DNA of 64,000 nt from Aureliella helgolandensis (GCF_007752135.1 NZ_CP036298.1:4960001-5024000); one strand, 5' to 3'; positions 1-9,335 are shown, counted from the stretch's first letter. Numbers and translations: made by a program. Notes: a model not told the origin generated them from the letters alone.

Positions 1-85
1 CGGGCGAGAACCACCAATACCCCAAGCCGATCAGCACAACTGCCGCCAGTAGGGCACCCATTGGTTTTTGGAAAATGCGATTCAT
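1..85 (-). CDS. N-terminus of an unknown membrane-anchored or exported protein (partial)
   Basis: Reading leftward off the window, an ATG starts just after the TAA stop of the DUF1559 gene. The first residues are basic (MNRIFQKPMG) and are followed by a hydrophobic stretch (ALLAAVVLIGLGYWWF), which looks like a signal peptide or single membrane anchor. The near-contiguous spacing suggests co-transcription and probably translational coupling with the prepilin-like gene. Only 28 codons are visible, so no function can be given. In planctomycetes a small anchored protein often follows a DUF1559 gene, but that is only a contextual analogy. Confidence 0.5.
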   Translation of the reverse strand, partial: MNRIFQKPMGALLAAVVLIGLGYWWFSP

Positions 86-87
86 CT

Positions 88-1182
88 TTAGTAGTCCTCT
101 CCCGACACGACTTCGGCTTCATTCATGCTCGATAGTTCAGCCCATGTCATGAGATTGATACTCTCCGATACGAAGCGTACCGCCCCATCCCCAAATCCAA
201 TCATCCCTCCGCCGAAGTGCTCTGCGTACATTTGCCCCACATGGAGAGCTGGATAGTTGACAGGGTGGATTATCGGTGTGCCAGTGATATCGAGCTCGCC
301 ACCAGAGGGCCCGGCATGGACCAGCAAAAAGGTGGCTGCAGCGTCAGGTCCATTGAGTGGCGACTTGATGCGTGGGCGGACAAAGGCTCCCGGCACTACC
401 CCCACCCAAGTCTTATCACTCAGCTTAGAGGAGTGCTCTCCGAAGAAGATTGTGCTACTGGTTCCATCGGTCACGTCTCCCAACCGGACGCGAGAATTCC
501 GATAGAACGGACCATCAGCCACATTGGCAGCATTTCCAGCGATCACGACGGTCTTGGTTTGGGAGGTATAGATGTTCGTAAATACGATCCCGGTAGATGC
601 CGAACCGCACTCGCCCCAGCACGACTCTTGCCCATGACTCGCCACATAGTTGGAACGCCCTAGCAAGATGTTGCCGCCATTTCGCAGAAGCTTTTCGCCC
701 GACTCATCTGCAGCGAAAAATGCATCACTTGGGCCGGATGAGGACGGACATCTAAAACCAGCAAGGGAAGTCGCCAACAACGGATCGCTTCGAAGGTCCG
801 TGATATGACTGCCGAAATTGATTGAGTTCGACAATGCAGCTTGCTCCAGGAAGGGAAGGAGCAGGGCGCTCCAGCCCCAACCAGGTGCCGCATCCCAAGT
901 CAACGGATCAATCGCCGCCTGGGCCGGGCCCCGACCATCACGCGTGGCGTAGGCACAATAACCCGAGGGAAGCATTCGAAATGCGGAATGATAGTTGTGG
1001 GCAGCGAGACCGATTTGCTTAAGGTTGTTACTGCACTGCATTCTTCGAGCCGCTTCTCGCGCAGCCCCCACGGCAGGCAGCAACAGGCCCACCAATATTC
1101 CGATGATGGAAATCACCACCAGTAGCTCGATGAGGGTAAAACCAGGACGCTTCTGTCGATCAAAGTAATACGCATGCAACAT
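88..1182 (-). CDS. DUF1559 prepilin-like protein with N-terminal methylation motif
   Basis: This is a 364-residue protein with a type IV pilin-like N-terminus: RPGFTLIELLVVISIIGILVG, where cleavage would fall between G and F. The typical DUF1559 continuation follows at once (AAREAARRMQCSNNLKQIGLAAHNY). The C-terminus has the family's H-x-GG..FGDGAVRF pattern (EHFGGGMIGFGDGAVRFVSESI). An earlier in-frame start exists at 1296, but the ATG at 1182 is preceded by a good ribosome site (GGGAGAG) and sits 7 residues before the basic KRPGF motif, so I prefer it. DUF1559 proteins are greatly expanded in planctomycetes and are thought to form pseudopilin-like surface structures; their exact role is unknown. 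It is transcribed divergently from mntR. Confidence 0.92.
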   Translation of the reverse strand: MLHAYYFDRQKRPGFTLIELLVVISIIGILVGLLLPAVGAAREAARRMQCSNNLKQIGLAAHNYHSAFRMLPSGYCAYATRDGRGPAQAAIDPLTWDAAPGWGWSALLLPFLEQAALSNSINFGSHITDLRSDPLLATSLAGFRCPSSSGPSDAFFAADESGEKLLRNGGNILLGRSNYVASHGQESCWGECGSASTGIVFTNIYTSQTKTVVIAGNAANVADGPFYRNSRVRLGDVTDGTSSTIFFGEHSSKLSDKTWVGVVPGAFVRPRIKSPLNGPDAAATFLLVHAGPSGGELDITGTPIIHPVNYPALHVGQMYAEHFGGGMIGFGDGAVRFVSESINLMTWAELSSMNEAEVVSGEDY

Positions 1183-1292
1183 TACAACTCTCCCAAATTT
1201 AGGGTCACGTATCCAGTTTGCCGGGACATAGAACGACAACGGATGGGTAGTTAGCCGGCGGTAGCTCGCAAGCTGCGAACGGAGAACACACG

Positions 1293-1320
1293 CCAAAGTG
1301 TAGCCTTGGCTACACTTTGG
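1293..1320. promoter_or_regulatory. MntR-like operator, upstream box (near-perfect dyad)
   Basis: Two 13-base arms (CCAAAGTGTAGCC and GGCTACACTTTGG) are exact reverse complements and are separated only by TT. The core, TAGCCTTGGCTA, fits the TAGC-N4-GCTA pattern of the Escherichia coli MntR box (core TAGCAAAGGCTA). It lies about 120 bp upstream of the mntR start and about 110 bp upstream of the divergent DUF1559 start. Assignment to MntR is inferred from this resemblance and from proximity. Confidence 0.6.
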
Positions 1321-1325
1321 GATTG

Positions 1326-1337
1326 TAGCCTATGCTA
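1326..1337. promoter_or_regulatory. MntR-like operator, downstream box
   Basis: The sequence TAGCCTATGCTA repeats the TAGC-N4-GCTA pattern of the upstream box, 25 bp from it centre to centre. It overlaps TATGCT, a possible -10 element for mntR, which would allow manganese-dependent autorepression. No experiment-independent proof is possible from sequence alone. Confidence 0.5.
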
Positions 1338-1441
1338 AATTTGCGTCAAGCGACTATTCTGAGTGCTGAAAACGGAGCCCCCGGCCGGGCACGTAGGCTC
1401 GCGTCCCTCAGGGCACCCCACTTGTCGATGGAGAAGAGACA

Positions 1442-1858
1442 TTGGCCAAATCGAACTCCCGCCACGCCCGCGGACTGCATTCGCGAATCCGTTCGGATCA
1501 CGCCACCGAGCTCGCAGAAGACTACGTAGAAGCCATTGCAGACATTCTCGAACGCCAGGAAGCTTGCCGCGCCGTAGATCTGGCGGAACGCTTTGAAGTG
1601 AGCCACGTGACCGTCAATCGCACGATCGGACGACTGGTGCGCGACGGCTACGTTGAAACGGAACCCTATGGGCCCGTCCTACTCACCACCAAAGGCAAAC
1701 GGGTTGCAAGGACCGCTGCCGAACGGCATCAAGTGGTGCTCGAGTTTCTGCTCGCGCTAGGCGTCAGCCAAGAAATTGCCCAAGTGGACAGTGAAGGCAT
1801 TGAACATCACGTCAGCCCAGAAACGCTCCAAGCGATGCGGAGCTTTATCCAACGCTGA
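1442..1858 (+). CDS. mntR: Manganese-responsive transcriptional regulator MntR (DtxR family)
   Basis: This 138-residue DtxR-family protein is close to the Gram-negative MntR type. It has a winged helix near residues 20-85 (EDYVEAIADILE..., AVDLAERFEVSHVTVNRTIGRLVRDGYV), then a dimerisation helix region with the diagnostic metal-binding stretch ERHQVVLEFLLALGV and EGIEHHVSPETL. Like E. coli MntR it lacks the SH3-like third domain of DtxR. The start is TTG, preceded by GGAGAAGAG at about 1430-1438; no in-frame ATG fits better. Members bind Mn(II) and repress Mn uptake genes or activate export. No Mn transporter is adjacent, so its targets are probably elsewhere, plus itself through the two dyads upstream. 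It converges on the HEAT-repeat gene. Confidence 0.88.
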   Translation: MAKSNSRHARGLHSRIRSDHATELAEDYVEAIADILERQEACRAVDLAERFEVSHVTVNRTIGRLVRDGYVETEPYGPVLLTTKGKRVARTAAERHQVVLEFLLALGVSQEIAQVDSEGIEHHVSPETLQAMRSFIQR

Positions 1859-1909
1859 CCTGCCAGCACCGCTGGAGAGCGGAGCGGCTGTCCCAGCGCG
1901 TATCCAGGC

Positions 1910-3622
1910 TCACTGCAGCTGTGATATTCCCCATTCCACCGCGCATACGACTTGAGGCGGGAGCTCGCCGGAAATTGGAGAGAGCACCTTGAGCGCTTGC
2001 TCACCACCGATCTTGCCTATCGCAATCGCAGATGAATATCGCACGGCTGGGTCTTCGGGATACAAGGGATGGTTGTCCATCATCCGCGCCGCAAATGTTT
2101 GGATTAAATCAGCATCCTCTTGCCCTCGAAAAATTTCCCCCAACGCCCATATTGCAGCGGCGCGTGCATCGGAACGCATGCGTTGGTCATTCTTGGGCAC
2201 ATACTTTCTCAACATGCCGTCGGCCGGTTGGTAACGGTTTCGTCCCAACGCCTGAAAGAGAAAAGCCAGTCGAATGACATCGTCGTGCGATACCAAGCCT
2301 GCCCTATCCTCCGACTCCAACATCGCCGTCCACTCTTGGCAATACTCGAAGATGGCATCCAGGTCAGGTTCGGCATCGACAATCTGTTGCAGTGCCCAGG
2401 CCGCGCGAATCGAAACCTCCGGGCGGGGATGATCGAGCAATGCAATCAATTGCCCGGAGCGTTCCTTTTGGTCCAGTGCAGCTACGACCAAGACCGCTTG
2501 TTCGCTCCCCTGAAACGGCTCGCCCTTCAATTGCTCGTTCAGAATCTCATTCACAATCGGCTCTAGCATGGGGTCGCCTGCTTTTTCGATCAAATGATCG
2601 CGTACTGAGCGGCGTACTGTGGGGTTGCGATCACTCAGCAACCCTCCCTGTAGCTTGAGGCTTTCCGCATCGTGCCATTGGTGCAAATGCTTGAGTGCCA
2701 ACAGACGCATTTGATGGTCTTGATGCCCCAGCGCTTGCTGCGACAGTTCATGGGCTATCTCCGACGCATGCTCGTCCAACCAGCGAAAGGCCATAATTTG
2801 CGCAGGCGCAAATTCACTGTCAAAGATGTCCCGCATCAGCCGCGCAGCCGCCTCCCCCTCATGCTGAACCAAAATGCTTGCAGCCAGCTGCTCCTTGGCA
2901 AATGCTTGCGAGTCCAGCAACTCCCGAGCCAACGTTTCTTGCCCATCGGTCGACAGGTAACCGAGCGATTGGCTAGCAACGAGCTTGATCGGAAGGGTCA
3001 ACGCATCGCTCCGCACCACCCCCCTTAGATCCTCGATAGCCTCCGTCGCTGAAATGGCAGACACGCCACGGATGGCTAGCCGCAAGTCGTGTTCCCTGAC
3101 ATGGGGCAAACTAAGTCGCGAGAGCCATTGGGACTTGGCCGCCGAATGCCGCCGTTCAATCAATCCCGCTTCTACCACACTCCGCAAGATCTCATCGCTA
3201 GCTGCCATCTTCCACAGCTCGTGCAGCTGTTCATCACTCGCAAGTTTAAGACTGGCTGACACCAGCGCGAGGCGAAGCTGCGCATTGGCCTCTCCCGCAA
3301 GCAGAGCCTGCTGCACAGCTCCAACGACTGCGTCGCGTTGTTCCGGTTGGACCGGACTCGCTGATTTTACGATCCGGCGAACCTCCGCGATTCGATATAC
3401 ATCCTGCTCCGAAGACAGCCGATCCATGTCGACCGTGAGCGGAGCTGGCTCGGGAGCGTCCAGTCGCCAGCAACCAAGGTCGGGGTCGAATTCCCAAAGA
3501 TGACGCAGCTCGACCGCTTCTTGCGATTGCACGATGCTGGCTGCCAGCATCGACATGAGGCAGGTAGCGGAGAATATCAATTTCATATGCAGGCACATGG
3601 TGCGTCTACTCTTAAAAGTCAT
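1910..3622 (-). CDS. Exported HEAT-repeat protein of the ABC operon
   Basis: This 570-residue protein has a signal peptide (MKLIFSATCLMSMLAASIVQSQ) beginning at residue 13; an ATG there (3586) is an alternative start. The body consists of alpha-helical repeats recognisable as HEAT/armadillo-like units (for example HPRPEVSIRAAWALQQIV, DARAAAIWALGEIF, DPAVRYSSAIAIGKIGGEQALKVL). HEAT repeats act as scaffolds; no catalytic motif is visible. The start lies 9 nt after the stop of the ABC permease gene, so it is the last gene of a four-gene operon. Its pairing with an ABC-2 exporter suggests a periplasmic accessory role, which is inference. Confidence 0.8.
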   Translation of the reverse strand: MTFKSRRTMCLHMKLIFSATCLMSMLAASIVQSQEAVELRHLWEFDPDLGCWRLDAPEPAPLTVDMDRLSSEQDVYRIAEVRRIVKSASPVQPEQRDAVVGAVQQALLAGEANAQLRLALVSASLKLASDEQLHELWKMAASDEILRSVVEAGLIERRHSAAKSQWLSRLSLPHVREHDLRLAIRGVSAISATEAIEDLRGVVRSDALTLPIKLVASQSLGYLSTDGQETLARELLDSQAFAKEQLAASILVQHEGEAAARLMRDIFDSEFAPAQIMAFRWLDEHASEIAHELSQQALGHQDHQMRLLALKHLHQWHDAESLKLQGGLLSDRNPTVRRSVRDHLIEKAGDPMLEPIVNEILNEQLKGEPFQGSEQAVLVVAALDQKERSGQLIALLDHPRPEVSIRAAWALQQIVDAEPDLDAIFEYCQEWTAMLESEDRAGLVSHDDVIRLAFLFQALGRNRYQPADGMLRKYVPKNDQRMRSDARAAAIWALGEIFRGQEDADLIQTFAARMMDNHPLYPEDPAVRYSSAIAIGKIGGEQALKVLSPISGELPPQVVCAVEWGISQLQ

Positions 3623-3631
3623 GGGCGAAAT

Positions 3632-5293
3632 CTAGTCGGGACGTGTTAGCAGCCAAGTTCTGATACTCAGCACCAACAAGCAAACGAGCGCCAGCACTCC
3701 ACTTACCCACCATCCCCCTGGCGTCAAATCATAATTTTGGAAACCAGGGGCCCCCATTTCACTGAGAGCCAGTGCCGCGGGATTGAACATCAGCACACGC
3801 TCGACGAATATGGGTCCGAAGGGCTTGCCACGTGCCATCCAAATCAGCAGAGTGCCCGCAAAAAGGGTAAGCAGAATTCCGTAACTTGTCGCAGTAGCAA
3901 CTGCCGTCGAACGGCAGAATGCGCTAACGGTCGCACTAATCGACACCACCAACGCCACAGCGAACAGCAGGGAGACCACCACATTGGAGATTTGTCCCGC
4001 CAGCGAGGGCTGGATGTAGCTCATGACCAAATAGCCTGGCAAGGTAGCCAGTAGCACGAGTAGCAAGGTCCAAACGACGCTCATCAACTTTCCGGAAAGC
4101 ACGCGGATCGTTGAGATGGGCGATACCCGCAGTAACTGCCACCCGCCACTCTCGACTTCAGCCGCGATGAGATTCGCACCTAAGCTAGGTCCCACTAACA
4201 ATAGCAGGCCTATTTGCATGAGTACCAGGGGACCCGCAATCCGCTCGACTCCCCAGCTAACCGTCCCAGTCGCAGCCACAACCGTCAACATTAACGACAC
4301 GATGGCACAAATCGAAACGAGGCGAATCAGCCAATGCAAACGCCCGAATTTTCGCGTCCGAAACTCCTTCACCAGGATCGGGTTGAGCCACCAGGCAATC
4401 CCCGATTTCCGCCGCTCCGGATCTACCAGATAGGCCATGCGTCGCGCCAGGCTTGGGGGCCCACTGACGATTTTGCCAGCCGGCCTGGGGCGATCGAGCA
4501 GAATGGGATCGAGCTTGCGGATCGTAAGTATCGCCAGAATTGCGGTAACGAGACAACTCGCGATCAAGAATTCCATCCACCCCGTGTGGAGTCCCAGTTC
4601 CGCTACGCTAGCCTGCGACGCCGTGATCTGCTGTAGTGCCGAGATTGGCGAGACCGCTGTTAGAATTTGAGCCAACGTCGCTTTGATGCCCGATAGTGTG
4701 CCGGTCAGCACCAGCGGCCCCACGGACAATACAGCTAAGGCCATGATTGCGACATAGGTCCAGCGTAGGCTCGCATCCGCCGTACTCGATCGGATACTAA
4801 TCCACAAACCTACCGCCGAGTACTGCACCGCCAGGGCGATCAACACCAGTAGCAGCGGCCCAACATGTTGCTGCATGGTGATTCCGCCCATTGCTAAACA
4901 CGCGCCAAGAGCTGGTAGACTCACCGAAATCAAGACGAGGGACAGCAGCACATTGCTGAGCAATTTGCCGCAGTAGATCTGCCAGGCTGACAGGGGAGAG
5001 TTGAGCAAGAGCGCCAACGTTCCTCGCCTGCGTTCGGCCACCAGGGATGTTGCTGGAAAGGCGGGAACCAACATCATAACGGCCAGGGTCAAGGCGCAGG
5101 CTAAGGGGCGAAAGACCAGCTGCGTTCCCTGGCTAACGATGTCCACCGTGGCGTCGGTTGGCCAGCGCAACATGACCAAGCCACTACTCACCACCGCTAC
5201 GGCCAGAATTGCCGCTGCAGTCTTCCACGAGCGTAGTCGGTCGAGCAACTCTCGATGCAGGATGGGATTTCCGCTGACGGCGGGGACGTTCAT
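3632..5293 (-). CDS. ABC-2 type transporter permease with two homologous halves
   Basis: This is a 553-residue polytopic membrane protein with about 12 hydrophobic segments. Both halves open with the same cytosolic signature (NPILHRELLDRLRSWKT near residue 9 and NPILVKEFRTRKFGRLH near residue 305), followed by six membrane segments each. That indicates an internal duplication of an ABC-2 permease, so a single chain could supply both pore halves. The motif SLVAERRRGTLALLLNSPLSAWQIYCGK is typical of ABC-2 permeases, and a matching stretch, AAEVESGGWQLLRVSPISTIRVLSGK, occurs in half two. The start overlaps the ATPase stop by 4 nt (ATGA), so the two are translationally coupled. The substrate is unknown. 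Confidence 0.9.
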   Translation of the reverse strand: MNVPAVSGNPILHRELLDRLRSWKTAAAILAVAVVSSGLVMLRWPTDATVDIVSQGTQLVFRPLACALTLAVMMLVPAFPATSLVAERRRGTLALLLNSPLSAWQIYCGKLLSNVLLSLVLISVSLPALGACLAMGGITMQQHVGPLLLVLIALAVQYSAVGLWISIRSSTADASLRWTYVAIMALAVLSVGPLVLTGTLSGIKATLAQILTAVSPISALQQITASQASVAELGLHTGWMEFLIASCLVTAILAILTIRKLDPILLDRPRPAGKIVSGPPSLARRMAYLVDPERRKSGIAWWLNPILVKEFRTRKFGRLHWLIRLVSICAIVSLMLTVVAATGTVSWGVERIAGPLVLMQIGLLLLVGPSLGANLIAAEVESGGWQLLRVSPISTIRVLSGKLMSVVWTLLLVLLATLPGYLVMSYIQPSLAGQISNVVVSLLFAVALVVSISATVSAFCRSTAVATATSYGILLTLFAGTLLIWMARGKPFGPIFVERVLMFNPAALALSEMGAPGFQNYDLTPGGWWVSGVLALVCLLVLSIRTWLLTRPD

Positions 5294-6303
5294 GAAGTCA
5301 CCTCAGCGGTGCTTTCTGCGGCAGGTGAATGGGGACTATCGACCGCCTCGGATTTCCCAGCAGCCACGGAAAGGAAAGCGTCTTCGAGATCCCCTACCAC
5401 TTCGCGGAATTGCACCATTTTCACTCCCTCGCTCACCAGCTGACTCAGTAGCTGTGACAGCCTCTCCTCCGTCTCAGCAATTGGAAATCGTAGCATTCGC
5501 TCCGGCCGACTAACATTCGGGCGGCATTCAGGCAACGCTTTAGCAAGCCCTGCGATGGCAAGGTCCAAATCCTGTTCGGTCAGCAATTGGATCTCGTAAC
5601 TACGGACAGGGCAAAGCGTACGCATGACTTCGTCCAAGGTTCCGAAAGCTCGCAAACTGCCGCCGGTAACGATTGCCACCGTGTCACAGATACGAGCCAA
5701 TTCAGGCAAAATATGACTGGTGACGATCAGAGTTTTTCCCTCGCCGGCTAAACGCAGCAATATTTCTCGCATTTCGATTCTAGCACTCGGGTCGAGGCCA
5801 TTCGCGGGCTCGTCGAGGATCATTACCGTCGGATCATGCAAGAGCGTTCGCGCGATTCCCACGCGTTGCTGCATGCCGTGACTCAGACTTTCTACAAACT
5901 TGTCTTGCATGTACGTCGCGTTGGTAATCTCCAGAACCTCTTCGATGCGTTTGCGACGACGACTGGTTGGAATCCGGTAAATTGCACCGAAGAAGTCGAG
6001 GTACTCGCGCACCCGCATGTTGTCATACGATCCAAACCGATCGGGCATATAGCCCACCAAATGTTTGATTTGCGCGGCATTCTCGCTGCAGTCCACACCG
6101 GCGATCGTGGCTGATCCAGATGTTGCACGCGACAAGCCCACCAAGATCTTGATGGTCGTTGTTTTTCCGGCACCGTTGGGACCAATGAATCCCAGAATCT
6201 GGCCGCGATCCACGTGGATCGTTAAATCCTTGAGCGCCGTGAAACTGCCATAACTCTTGCAAAGATTCCGCGTGCATACAACCGGTTCTGAACTGGACGA
6301 CAT
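5290..6303 (-). CDS. ABC transporter ATP-binding protein
   Basis: This 337-residue protein has all ABC ATPase motifs: Walker A GPNGAGKTT (about residues 40-48), signature LSHGMQQRVGIARTL, Walker B VMILDEPANGLDP, and the H-loop TSH. The C-terminal third (about 220-337) is the variable domain of the ABC-2 family. It would power the duplicated permease encoded immediately downstream with a 4-nt overlap. It starts 35 nt after the large anchored protein's stop, consistent with one operon. Relatives serve drug, polysaccharide or gliding-type exporters; the substrate cannot be read from this sequence. Confidence 0.95.
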   Translation of the reverse strand: MSSSSEPVVCTRNLCKSYGSFTALKDLTIHVDRGQILGFIGPNGAGKTTTIKILVGLSRATSGSATIAGVDCSENAAQIKHLVGYMPDRFGSYDNMRVREYLDFFGAIYRIPTSRRRKRIEEVLEITNATYMQDKFVESLSHGMQQRVGIARTLLHDPTVMILDEPANGLDPSARIEMREILLRLAGEGKTLIVTSHILPELARICDTVAIVTGGSLRAFGTLDEVMRTLCPVRSYEIQLLTEQDLDLAIAGLAKALPECRPNVSRPERMLRFPIAETEERLSQLLSQLVSEGVKMVQFREVVGDLEDAFLSVAAGKSEAVDSPHSPAAESTAEVTS

Positions 6304-6337
6304 GGTAGTGTTCTTGCCTTAAAAGTAAAAATTCAGT

Positions 6338-8884
6338 TCAAAGCTTACGAGCGATTCCCTGCCGGGGTTTCAGAGGTACAGCCTCTTCCGACATCCGCTT
6401 TCCAATCAGGCTCGCCCTAAAAGCGTCAATATTCCACGTCACCACACTTCCAAGATCCTCACCTTCTTCTACATCGGTTCGCTCTCCGACTTCCAGATAA
6501 AGGTCAATCACGCCATCCTGTGCATCTTCCAGCACGCGAGGATCAGTGATGCTTGCCCGCCACGGAACGGACGGACTATCCAACGATACAATTTCGAACA
6601 TCTCAGCCAGCGGTTCGTCGGGCTCCGCACTGAAAGCTGCGCCACGACTTAGCACTCGAACAACGCGATGCGGGGCCTTAATGGCCAATTCCAAATCCAT
6701 GGAGCTCGCCTGAAGAGGCAAAGTCTCAGGAGGAAGCAGAAACTGCAAATGGGAATAGACACTGAGCGAGACATCCTTTCCCCACTTGCCGTTGTAGTCG
6801 TTGAATGATGAGATTTGCGATATCTCAGTGGGATCCTTGCGGAGCTGGAGCATGCCTGCTGGAAGCAAGAATTCCTGCCCCACCTCTGGCCGCACTAGTC
6901 GGATGGGGACTTGAACCAAGGCGGCTCCCTTGCGAGTCAGATTGGGGTTCGTCCACTCCGAACCTTCCCAAGTCTCCGTCCAACCAAGCAGCGTCCGTCG
7001 AGGAGGAAGTTGTTGTTGGGTTCCAGAGAACATCTCTTGAAACACTTCGCTGTGCCTTAGTTGCTCTGCATCAATCAGAGCGCTAGAAACCCAACGGTCG
7101 GCCTCGGCCATTTGGCTGCCATCCGCCAATACCTGCTGATCGCTCAGCTGCCCTAACATCGGTTGGTTAGGCACGAAGCTCACCAGCGGATCGGCCAACG
7201 ATTCAAGCTGATCAGGTAAATCGATCTGTAGCCCAGACTTGGTGAGGCGTGCGGTGGCGAGCAGTCGCTCGGTTTCCACCACTTGCTGCGAAGTGTAACG
7301 CCACGCACCAGGTGGCCAAGCCGGATTTTCCAAGTGCCATTCGGTCAAACCGCCAACATCGAAGCGTTTGATGCCGCTTTGAATTGAGGCACTGGCCTGC
7401 GCAAACCCTTCAGAGTGCCCGTCTAAACTCATCGCACTCTCCGAACTCAAATGGACCGCTGCCTGCTCTCTCACCAATGCGGAATTTCCGTCCGCTGCGA
7501 TCTGAACCACCTGCAAGCGTGAAACCGTTTCGGGAATGTCGCGTCGGACCCAGGCCGAAGATGCCCACAGGGCACTGCTCACAGCAATTGCGAGGAGAGG
7601 TGCATAGATCCCCAACCGAGTCGCCTTGCCCATCTGCAACAGGCTGGCGCCCAGCAACACGATGAGCCCTACAAAAGCGACCAACACCAACACCACCGTA
7701 CCCTTCGGCAGAATTGGATTGCCAATCAACTCCAGCGGGTAATTCACCTCCTGCGACAGAGGAAGTGGCAGGGGCGTGTCATAAATTTTCCGACCAAACG
7801 GGGCCGACCAAGCACGCATCTTGTACTGAGTCTGCATGCCTGCCTCGGTGGATTCCGACCCCGGTTCCAACCAAGCTTCGCTAGCAAGCGTCGTCAAGAC
7901 CAGCTTCCCTTGTCCCACGGGGAACCAGGTCACCGCAGGCCAACCATCTACGGCATGCGAGACCTCTCCACCCACTTGAACAACTCGCTTGAATTTGGCT
8001 GGACTGTCCAGCTCCAGCGTCGCCTCAGCAGCCGACACGGCTTGCCCAATCGACGAGGCGGAAATGGAAAAGGAACTCAACTCCACTTCGTCCAGCTCTT
8101 CACAATACTGTCCACTCGCAAGCATCGGCTGAATTAAGTCGCAGGGAATGCGATCCAACAAAATCCAAGCCGTCCCACCACCATTCACAAACTTGCTAAG
8201 GGTGTCGACTGCCACGGCGTCTTCAAAGAAATCGGTATGCGAAATTACCATCGCCTCAACCCCACTCCAATCCATGGGACGCAGTGGCAGAGGCGTATGC
8301 TCAAAGCTACTCGCATTTCGAGAAAATCCCGCTCGTATGCGACTCGCAACAATCACCTCGTAGTTGTAGTAGCCCTTCTGCAGCGGCCACTGCCAGCGGA
8401 GTAGAGTAGGCGGCTCAGCCTCGATGTCCAAGAAGAGCCAACTCGAGGAGGGTTGTACCGGCAGTCGCAAGCTCGTCTGCATGGGCACCCCTTGATTGTC
8501 TAGAAGGCGTGCTTCACCATTTTCTACTTGGTAGAGCGAGACTTGAACTTCGGTCACGCTTACGTCCTTCAAGGACGCCGGAATCTGGACGTAAACCTCA
8601 AGCGATTCTTTACTTCTAGGCGATAGCGTTACGGTTCGCGAACTCTGAACATTCACGGCCTCGGGAATCGTCACCACCACGCGGGCCGTAGCGGCCTCCT
8701 CACCCCGGTTTGCAACATTGGCGTTCAGTACCAACCAGCCGCCTGGCATCAAGCGTCCGTGCGAGGCCTTGCCGAATCCATTGAAAACCAATCCTGGGGA
8801 CTCGCTCTGTCCGCAACACGTCCCGGCTTGCAGCAAAAGGCAAACAAGAATTAAGCAGCTTCGGGCAATAACCATCAACGCCAT
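6338..8884 (-). CDS. Large exported membrane-anchored protein, first gene of the ABC operon
   Basis: This 848-residue protein begins with a signal peptide (MALMVIARSCLILVCLLLQAGTCCGQ). The next methionine (start 8875) is equally plausible, since it places GGGGAG about 10 nt upstream. Residues about 30-140 look like an Ig/CARDB-like beta domain (GGWLVLNANVANRGEEAATARVVVTIPEAV). The following part has a GATase-like pattern (VEAMVISHTDFFEDAVAVDTLSKFVNGGGTAWILLD), seen in GldG and DUF4350-like proteins. Two hydrophobic helices lie near residues 405-465. I cannot name a family. Position upstream of the ATPase and permease suggests an exporter accessory subunit, loosely like the Gld/Bat systems. 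Confidence 0.75.
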   Translation of the reverse strand: MALMVIARSCLILVCLLLQAGTCCGQSESPGLVFNGFGKASHGRLMPGGWLVLNANVANRGEEAATARVVVTIPEAVNVQSSRTVTLSPRSKESLEVYVQIPASLKDVSVTEVQVSLYQVENGEARLLDNQGVPMQTSLRLPVQPSSSWLFLDIEAEPPTLLRWQWPLQKGYYNYEVIVASRIRAGFSRNASSFEHTPLPLRPMDWSGVEAMVISHTDFFEDAVAVDTLSKFVNGGGTAWILLDRIPCDLIQPMLASGQYCEELDEVELSSFSISASSIGQAVSAAEATLELDSPAKFKRVVQVGGEVSHAVDGWPAVTWFPVGQGKLVLTTLASEAWLEPGSESTEAGMQTQYKMRAWSAPFGRKIYDTPLPLPLSQEVNYPLELIGNPILPKGTVVLVLVAFVGLIVLLGASLLQMGKATRLGIYAPLLAIAVSSALWASSAWVRRDIPETVSRLQVVQIAADGNSALVREQAAVHLSSESAMSLDGHSEGFAQASASIQSGIKRFDVGGLTEWHLENPAWPPGAWRYTSQQVVETERLLATARLTKSGLQIDLPDQLESLADPLVSFVPNQPMLGQLSDQQVLADGSQMAEADRWVSSALIDAEQLRHSEVFQEMFSGTQQQLPPRRTLLGWTETWEGSEWTNPNLTRKGAALVQVPIRLVRPEVGQEFLLPAGMLQLRKDPTEISQISSFNDYNGKWGKDVSLSVYSHLQFLLPPETLPLQASSMDLELAIKAPHRVVRVLSRGAAFSAEPDEPLAEMFEIVSLDSPSVPWRASITDPRVLEDAQDGVIDLYLEVGERTDVEEGEDLGSVVTWNIDAFRASLIGKRMSEEAVPLKPRQGIARKL

Positions 8885-9335
8885 ACTCCCCAAATATTCG
8901 TCACAATGCCCCTGACATGCAGCAGCCCACAACCGGTGGCGAACAGCTTAGCAGCGCCAGACTCAACATGCCAATCCACAGCCGCAAAAATCGAATTTCC
9001 AAGAACTCACCTCCCTACCGCCTCTCCACCACCGCGCGGTTGCTACAATGGCCATTGAAACGCTGCAGCTGGCTCCGGCGTGTTCCGATTGCCACCTGCC
9101 TCCAAACTAGCCCAGCATCCGGTCGTCATTCACCACCTTGGATTGCAAGTCTTACTTCGTGCTTCGTTCATTGCGCGCGCCCACCGCCCACCGCACCGCA
9201 ACTGCAGGCGAGCCGCGCGATCCACCGCGACACCAAGCCCCACGACACCAAGCACTTATTTTTCCGCACGCCCCCACGCCGCCATGCTTCAAAGCAAGAC
9301 TGCGCCGCACAACAACTTGTCACGGAGTCATAGGA
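8885..9335. other. Intergenic region between divergent genes
   Basis: About 450 bases separate the minus-strand ABC operon from the plus-strand propeller gene, so promoters for both must lie here. I see no convincing coding sequence, strong dyad or repeat. The stretch 9150-9300 is rich in CCGC/CCAC trinucleotides and has no preferred reading frame. Confidence 0.5.
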
